The notes under the pieces are model-generated. The model did no database searches, had not been told where the DNA came from, and worked only from the letters and a program-made list of their open reading frames with translations. 8,497 nt of DNA from Myxococcales bacterium. GTDB taxonomy: Bacteria; Myxococcota; Myxococcia; Myxococcales; Anaeromyxobacteraceae. The translations under genes were made by a program, and so were the position numbers. The stretch covers positions 1-8,497 of the forward strand of contig JAJYAW010000103.1 in NCBI GenBank assembly GCA_021779335.1, in the 5' to 3' direction. Shown piece after piece: positions 6,103 to 8,497 of the stretch; the first letter of the stretch is position 1, and every line of letters starts with the position of its first letter.

Positions 6103-6112
6103 GGTGTAGGCT
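6103..6112 (+). promoter_or_regulatory. GGTGTAGGCT element, possible -10 of a leaderless kinase transcript
   Basis: TAGGCT (6107-6112) fits TANNNT and ends exactly 7 bases before the kinase ATG at 6120, the spacing expected if transcription starts at or next to the start codon. The ten-base element recurs with one change (GGTGTAGCCT) at 7643-7652 before the outer membrane protein gene. No -35 box or Shine-Dalgarno is apparent. The promoter role is inferred. Confidence 0.3.
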
Positions 6113-6119
6113 CGGGGCG

Positions 6120-7649
6120 ATGACCGGCCCCTCGGGCGACGCCCTCCTGCAGATCATCACCGGCGCGGCCCGCGACGTCATCGTCGTGCTGGACGCCGCC
6201 GGCCAGGTGACCTTCGCCTCCGCCGCCGTCGAGCGGCTGCTGGGCTGGGCGCCGGCGGCGCTGCTGGGGCAGCCCCTGAGCGCGCGGGTCCACGGCGAGG
6301 ACCGGGCCGCCCTGGAGGAGGTGCTGGGCGCGGCGCGCCGCGGCGTGCCCGGCGTGCTCCAGTTCCGCATGCGCGCCCCCGATGGCCGCCACGGCTGGGT
6401 CGACTGCTCGGCCGGCCCGGTCGCCGACGGCGAGGCGGCCGGGTCCTGTGTCTGCGTCCTGCGCGACGAGGAGGAGCGCCACGCCGCGCGCGGCTACGCC
6501 GACCAGGCGCTGGTCGAGAAGGAGCGCTACCTCCGGGCCGTCTTCGACAACGCCCTGGACGCCATGGTCATCGTGGACGGCGAGAGCGTCATCGTGGAGG
6601 CCAACCCTGCGGCGGAGCGGCTGGCCGGAGGCGGGCGGGCGGGCGTCCCGCTGCTGGGCACGGCCCTCCGGACCATCGTCACCCCGGCGCGGTCGATCGA
6701 GCTGCGCGGGGCGTGGCGCCGCTTCCTGCAGGAGCGGCAGCTGGCCGGCCGCACCGAGATCGGCACGGCCTCCGGGCCGCGCACGGTGGAGTACGCCCTG
6801 GTGGCCGACGTGCTGCCCGGCCTGCACCTCGGGGTCATCCGCGACGTCACCGAGCTCCTCGCCATGCAGGCCGCGCTGGCGCTGGCCGACCGGCTCGCCT
6901 CCATGGGCACGGTGGCGGCCGGGGTGGCGCACGAGCTGAAGAACCCGCTGGCCTACGTGGGCGCCAACCTGGAGTTCGTGCAGGCGGGGCTGGCCGGCCT
7001 GGCCGCCCGCCATCCCGAGGAGGCGCGCGCCGTGGCGCCGCTCGCCGAGGCCGCGGCCGAGGCGCTGGTCGGCCAGCAGCGCATGCAGGTCATCGTGCGC
7101 GACCTGAAGACCTTCTCGCGCGACGACGACTCGGCCGGCGCCGTGGCCGACGTGCACCGGGTGCTGGAGTCGTGCGTCAACATGTCGTGGTCGGAGGTGA
7201 AGCGGCGCGCCACGCTGCGCAAGGAGCTGCGGGCCGTGCCGCCGGTGCGCATCTCCGACGCCCGCCTCGGCCAGGTCTTCCTCAACCTGCTCATCAACGC
7301 GGCCCAGGCCATCCCGGCGGGCGACCCGGGGCGCCACGAGGTCGGGCTGGCCACGCGCCCGCTGGAGGGCGGCCGGGTGGAGGTGGAGGTGTGGGACACC
7401 GGCTGCGGCATCGCGCCGGCGGTGCGGGCCCGCATCTTCGAGCCCTTCTTCACCACCAAGCGGCCGGGGGAGGGGACCGGGCTGGGCCTGTCGATCTGCC
7501 GGTCGATCGTGGAGACCGCCGGCGGCACCATCGAGGTGGAGAGCGAGGAGGGGAAGGGCTCGCGCTTCCGCGTCGTCCTGCCGGCGGCCGAGGCGCTGGC
7601 GCCCACGGCGTCCCAAGAAGTCTCCCCCGCCGGCGCCGCGCCGGTGTAG
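6120..7649 (+). CDS. Soluble PAS-PAS sensor histidine kinase
   Basis: The 509-residue product is a two-component sensor kinase. PAS domain 1 spans about residues 8-120 (DVIVVLDAAGQVTFASAAVERLLGW) and PAS domain 2 about 135-247 (VFDNALDAMVIVDGESVIVEANPAAERL, ending GVIRDVTE). The dimerisation/phosphoacceptor domain follows, with H-box GVAHELKNPL and phospho-accepting His271. The ATP-binding domain shows the N-box LNLLINAAQAI (Asn393), G1 box DTGCGI (Asp426), F box FEPFFTTK and G2 box GTGLGLSI. No transmembrane segment or receiver domain is seen, so it should sense a cytoplasmic signal and phosphorylate a separate response regulator. No regulator gene is in this window, so it is an orphan kinase here. 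The PAS ligand cannot be told from sequence. The start ATG at 6120 has no clear Shine-Dalgarno but a promoter-like element 7 bases upstream. Confidence 0.93.
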   Translation: MTGPSGDALLQIITGAARDVIVVLDAAGQVTFASAAVERLLGWAPAALLGQPLSARVHGEDRAALEEVLGAARRGVPGVLQFRMRAPDGRHGWVDCSAGPVADGEAAGSCVCVLRDEEERHAARGYADQALVEKERYLRAVFDNALDAMVIVDGESVIVEANPAAERLAGGGRAGVPLLGTALRTIVTPARSIELRGAWRRFLQERQLAGRTEIGTASGPRTVEYALVADVLPGLHLGVIRDVTELLAMQAALALADRLASMGTVAAGVAHELKNPLAYVGANLEFVQAGLAGLAARHPEEARAVAPLAEAAAEALVGQQRMQVIVRDLKTFSRDDDSAGAVADVHRVLESCVNMSWSEVKRRATLRKELRAVPPVRISDARLGQVFLNLLINAAQAIPAGDPGRHEVGLATRPLEGGRVEVEVWDTGCGIAPAVRARIFEPFFTTKRPGEGTGLGLSICRSIVETAGGTIEVESEEGKGSRFRVVLPAAEALAPTASQEVSPAGAAPV

Positions 7650-7680
7650 CCTCCCCCCCCTCGCACCCCACCACAGAGGG
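7643..7680 (+). promoter_or_regulatory. Promoter-like element and Shine-Dalgarno before the outer membrane protein gene
   Basis: GGTGTAGCCT (7643-7652) overlaps the kinase stop codon (TAG at 7647-7649) and repeats the element before the kinase gene. TAGCCT fits a -10 hexamer. A run of eight C follows (7653 onward), then AGAGGG (7675-7680) as a Shine-Dalgarno 8 bases before the ATG at 7689. No -35 box is evident. The ribosome binding site is moderately secure; the promoter is not. Confidence 0.35.
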
Positions 7681-7688
7681 ACCGAACC

Positions 7689-8264
7689 ATGCGCACCTTC
7701 GTCGCTGCAGCACTCCTGTCCGGCCTGCTGGCCGCCGCGCCAGCCCACGCGGCGCAGCCCGCCCGCGCCCCGGCCACCGGCGAGCTCACCGGCTGGCTCA
7801 TCCTGGGCGCCGGCGTCGGCTACCACGACGGCTACGACAGCGGCTTCGGCATCGGCGGCCGTTACCGCATGCCGCTCGTCACCGAGGGCGTCATCCGGCC
7901 CAACGCCTCGGGCATCCGGGACACCGTCGACCTCGAGTTCGGCGCCGACCTGGTGCGCTACGACTACTCCTACCGCGTGGCGCCGTACGACTACGGCTAC
8001 ACCTGGACGGCGTTCCGGCCGCGCGTCGGCGTCATGTGGAACTTCTGGTTCAGCCCGCAGTTCGCCCTCTACCCCAAGCTCGACCTGGGCTACCAGTTCG
8101 GCTGGTTCTCCGGGTGGAACAACGCCGTCGGCCCGAGCCCGGGCTGGAGCGGCGCCTTCCTCGAGCCCTCCATCGGCATGATCTGGCGCTTCCGCCCGGC
8201 CACCTCGCTCCGCGTCGAGGCGGGCAGCGAGGGGCTCAAGGTCGGCCTCGGCTTCGCCTTCTAG
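7689..8264 (+). CDS. Outer membrane beta-barrel-like protein
   Basis: The 191-residue product begins with a Sec signal peptide: MRTF, a hydrophobic Ala/Leu core, and a cleavage site after residue 21 (AHA before AQPA). The mature protein is rich in Gly, Tyr, Trp and Phe in alternating patterns typical of transmembrane beta strands, for example GWLILGAGVGYHDGY, GFGIGGRYRMP, VDLEFGADLVRYDYSYRV, RPRVGVMWNFWF, FALYPKLDLGYQFGW and LRVEAGSEGLKVGLGFAF. The last residue is Phe, the usual signal for the outer membrane assembly machinery. I infer a small barrel of perhaps 8 strands. No ligand or enzymatic motif is seen, and the family name is not recognisable beyond 'outer membrane beta-barrel'. It follows the kinase gene by 39 bp with its own Shine-Dalgarno, and may be co-transcribed or have its own promoter. 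A strong terminator lies downstream. Confidence 0.75.
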   Translation: MRTFVAAALLSGLLAAAPAHAAQPARAPATGELTGWLILGAGVGYHDGYDSGFGIGGRYRMPLVTEGVIRPNASGIRDTVDLEFGADLVRYDYSYRVAPYDYGYTWTAFRPRVGVMWNFWFSPQFALYPKLDLGYQFGWFSGWNNAVGPSPGWSGAFLEPSIGMIWRFRPATSLRVEAGSEGLKVGLGFAF

Positions 8265-8284
8265 CGCGCCGCGCCACCCTGGAA

Positions 8285-8325
8285 CGACGGCGGCCGCTCC
8301 CCTCCGCGGGGGGCGGCCGTCGTCG
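8285..8325. terminator. Strong bidirectional terminator hairpin
   Basis: Bases 8285-8302 pair with 8308-8325 as an 18-bp stem, with only two G-T wobbles and a 5-base loop (TCCGC). It lies between the stop of the outer membrane protein gene (8264) and the stop of ftsZ (8347), so it would terminate both convergent transcripts. T-tracts are poor on both sides (CTTCAC on the plus strand, GTTCC on the minus), as is common in very GC-rich genomes. Confidence 0.8.
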
Positions 8326-8346
8326 CTTCACGGTCCGTGTGTGGGC

Positions 8347-8497
8347 TCAGTCCTCGTGGCGGGGCCCGCCGCGGCGCAGGAAGGCCGGGATGTCGTACTG
8401 GTCCTCCTGGTCCGGCCGGTAGCCGCCGGAGGGGGCCCGGCCGGCGCCGGCCTTGACGGTGGCGGCGGCCGGGGCCGGCGCGGCGGCCGGCTTGGCC
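8347..8497 (-). CDS. ftsZ: Cell division protein FtsZ, C-terminal end (cut by window edge)
   Basis: Only the last 49 codons are in the window; the gene continues beyond the right edge. The visible part is the Ala/Pro/Gly-rich flexible linker (AKPAAAPAPAAATVKAGAG) followed by YDIPAFLRR and a short tail ending RHED. DIPAFLRR is the conserved C-terminal peptide by which FtsZ, the tubulin-like GTPase that forms the division ring, binds FtsA and other membrane tethers. The GTPase domain is not seen. The identification rests on this peptide and the linker type, which together are quite specific. The stop codon TGA is at 8349-8347. ftsZ would normally be last or nearly last in the dcw cell-wall and division cluster, which is expected to lie to the right. 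Confidence 0.88.
   Translation of the reverse strand, partial: AKPAAAPAPAAATVKAGAGRAPSGGYRPDQEDQYDIPAFLRRGGPRHED

Noticed and set aside
7653..7660. Run of eight C before the outer membrane protein gene as a phase-variable tract
   Set aside because: The run is short, lies between genes in a GC-rich genome and does not sit at a promoter spacer or in a reading frame in a way that would clearly switch expression.
6009..7826. Long minus-strand frame opposite the kinase gene
   Set aside because: It is antisense to a kinase with all diagnostic boxes and has shadow-like composition with no motif.
1..8497. Mobile elements, CRISPR arrays, tRNA or rRNA genes, toxin-antitoxin or defence genes
   Set aside because: No transposase, integrase, phage or defence motif, no regularly spaced repeats and no tRNA-like cloverleaf were seen on reading both strands.

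Overview
The window is very GC-rich DNA, clearly above two-thirds G+C by eye, with strong G/C bias at third codon positions in every gene. Gene content and protein style (a myxobacterial-type AlaS, a PAS-PAS histidine kinase, a haem-binding CxxCH protein, an FtsZ ending in DIPAFLRR) suggest a Myxococcota chromosome, perhaps Anaeromyxobacter or a close relative. That assignment is inference from composition and protein style, not from a search. I see no mobile elements, tRNA or rRNA genes, CRISPR arrays or signs of horizontal transfer. Most genes are housekeeping or ordinary lineage-specific genes.

Left part (1-1742). The 5' end of a lipoprotein gene (minus strand, cut by the window edge) is divergent from trmB (tRNA m7G46 methyltransferase, plus strand), with only 31 bp between the starts. 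trmB converges on a two-gene minus-strand operon: a membrane-anchored mono-haem CxxCH protein followed, with a 4-bp GTGA overlap, by a double-ACT-domain GcvR-like protein. A hairpin that includes both facing stop codons lies between the convergent genes.

Middle (1743-5023). A 129-bp (or 147-bp) divergent promoter region precedes alaS, a full-length alanyl-tRNA synthetase with editing and C-Ala domains. After alaS comes a 92-bp gap. It holds two hairpins and a recognisable sigma70-like promoter whose -10 region lies inside a perfect 9-bp-arm palindrome next to the start codon of an unknown 126-residue helical protein.

Right part (5024-8497). An EstD/enterochelin-esterase-like alpha/beta hydrolase, a soluble PAS-PAS sensor histidine kinase and a signal-peptide-bearing beta-barrel-like outer membrane protein follow on the plus strand. 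The gaps are short (39-52 bp), and at least two contain a repeated GGTGTAG[G/C]CT motif that may be a promoter -10 element. A strong 18-bp-stem bidirectional terminator separates the outer membrane protein gene from the 3' end of ftsZ, which enters from the right edge on the minus strand.

I did not find convincing evidence of an undescribed multi-gene system. The best items for a second look are the promoter/palindrome in front of the unknown 126-residue protein, the translationally coupled haem-protein/ACT-protein pair, the compact divergent or leaderless-looking promoters, and the enlarged region between catalytic residues of the hydrolase.
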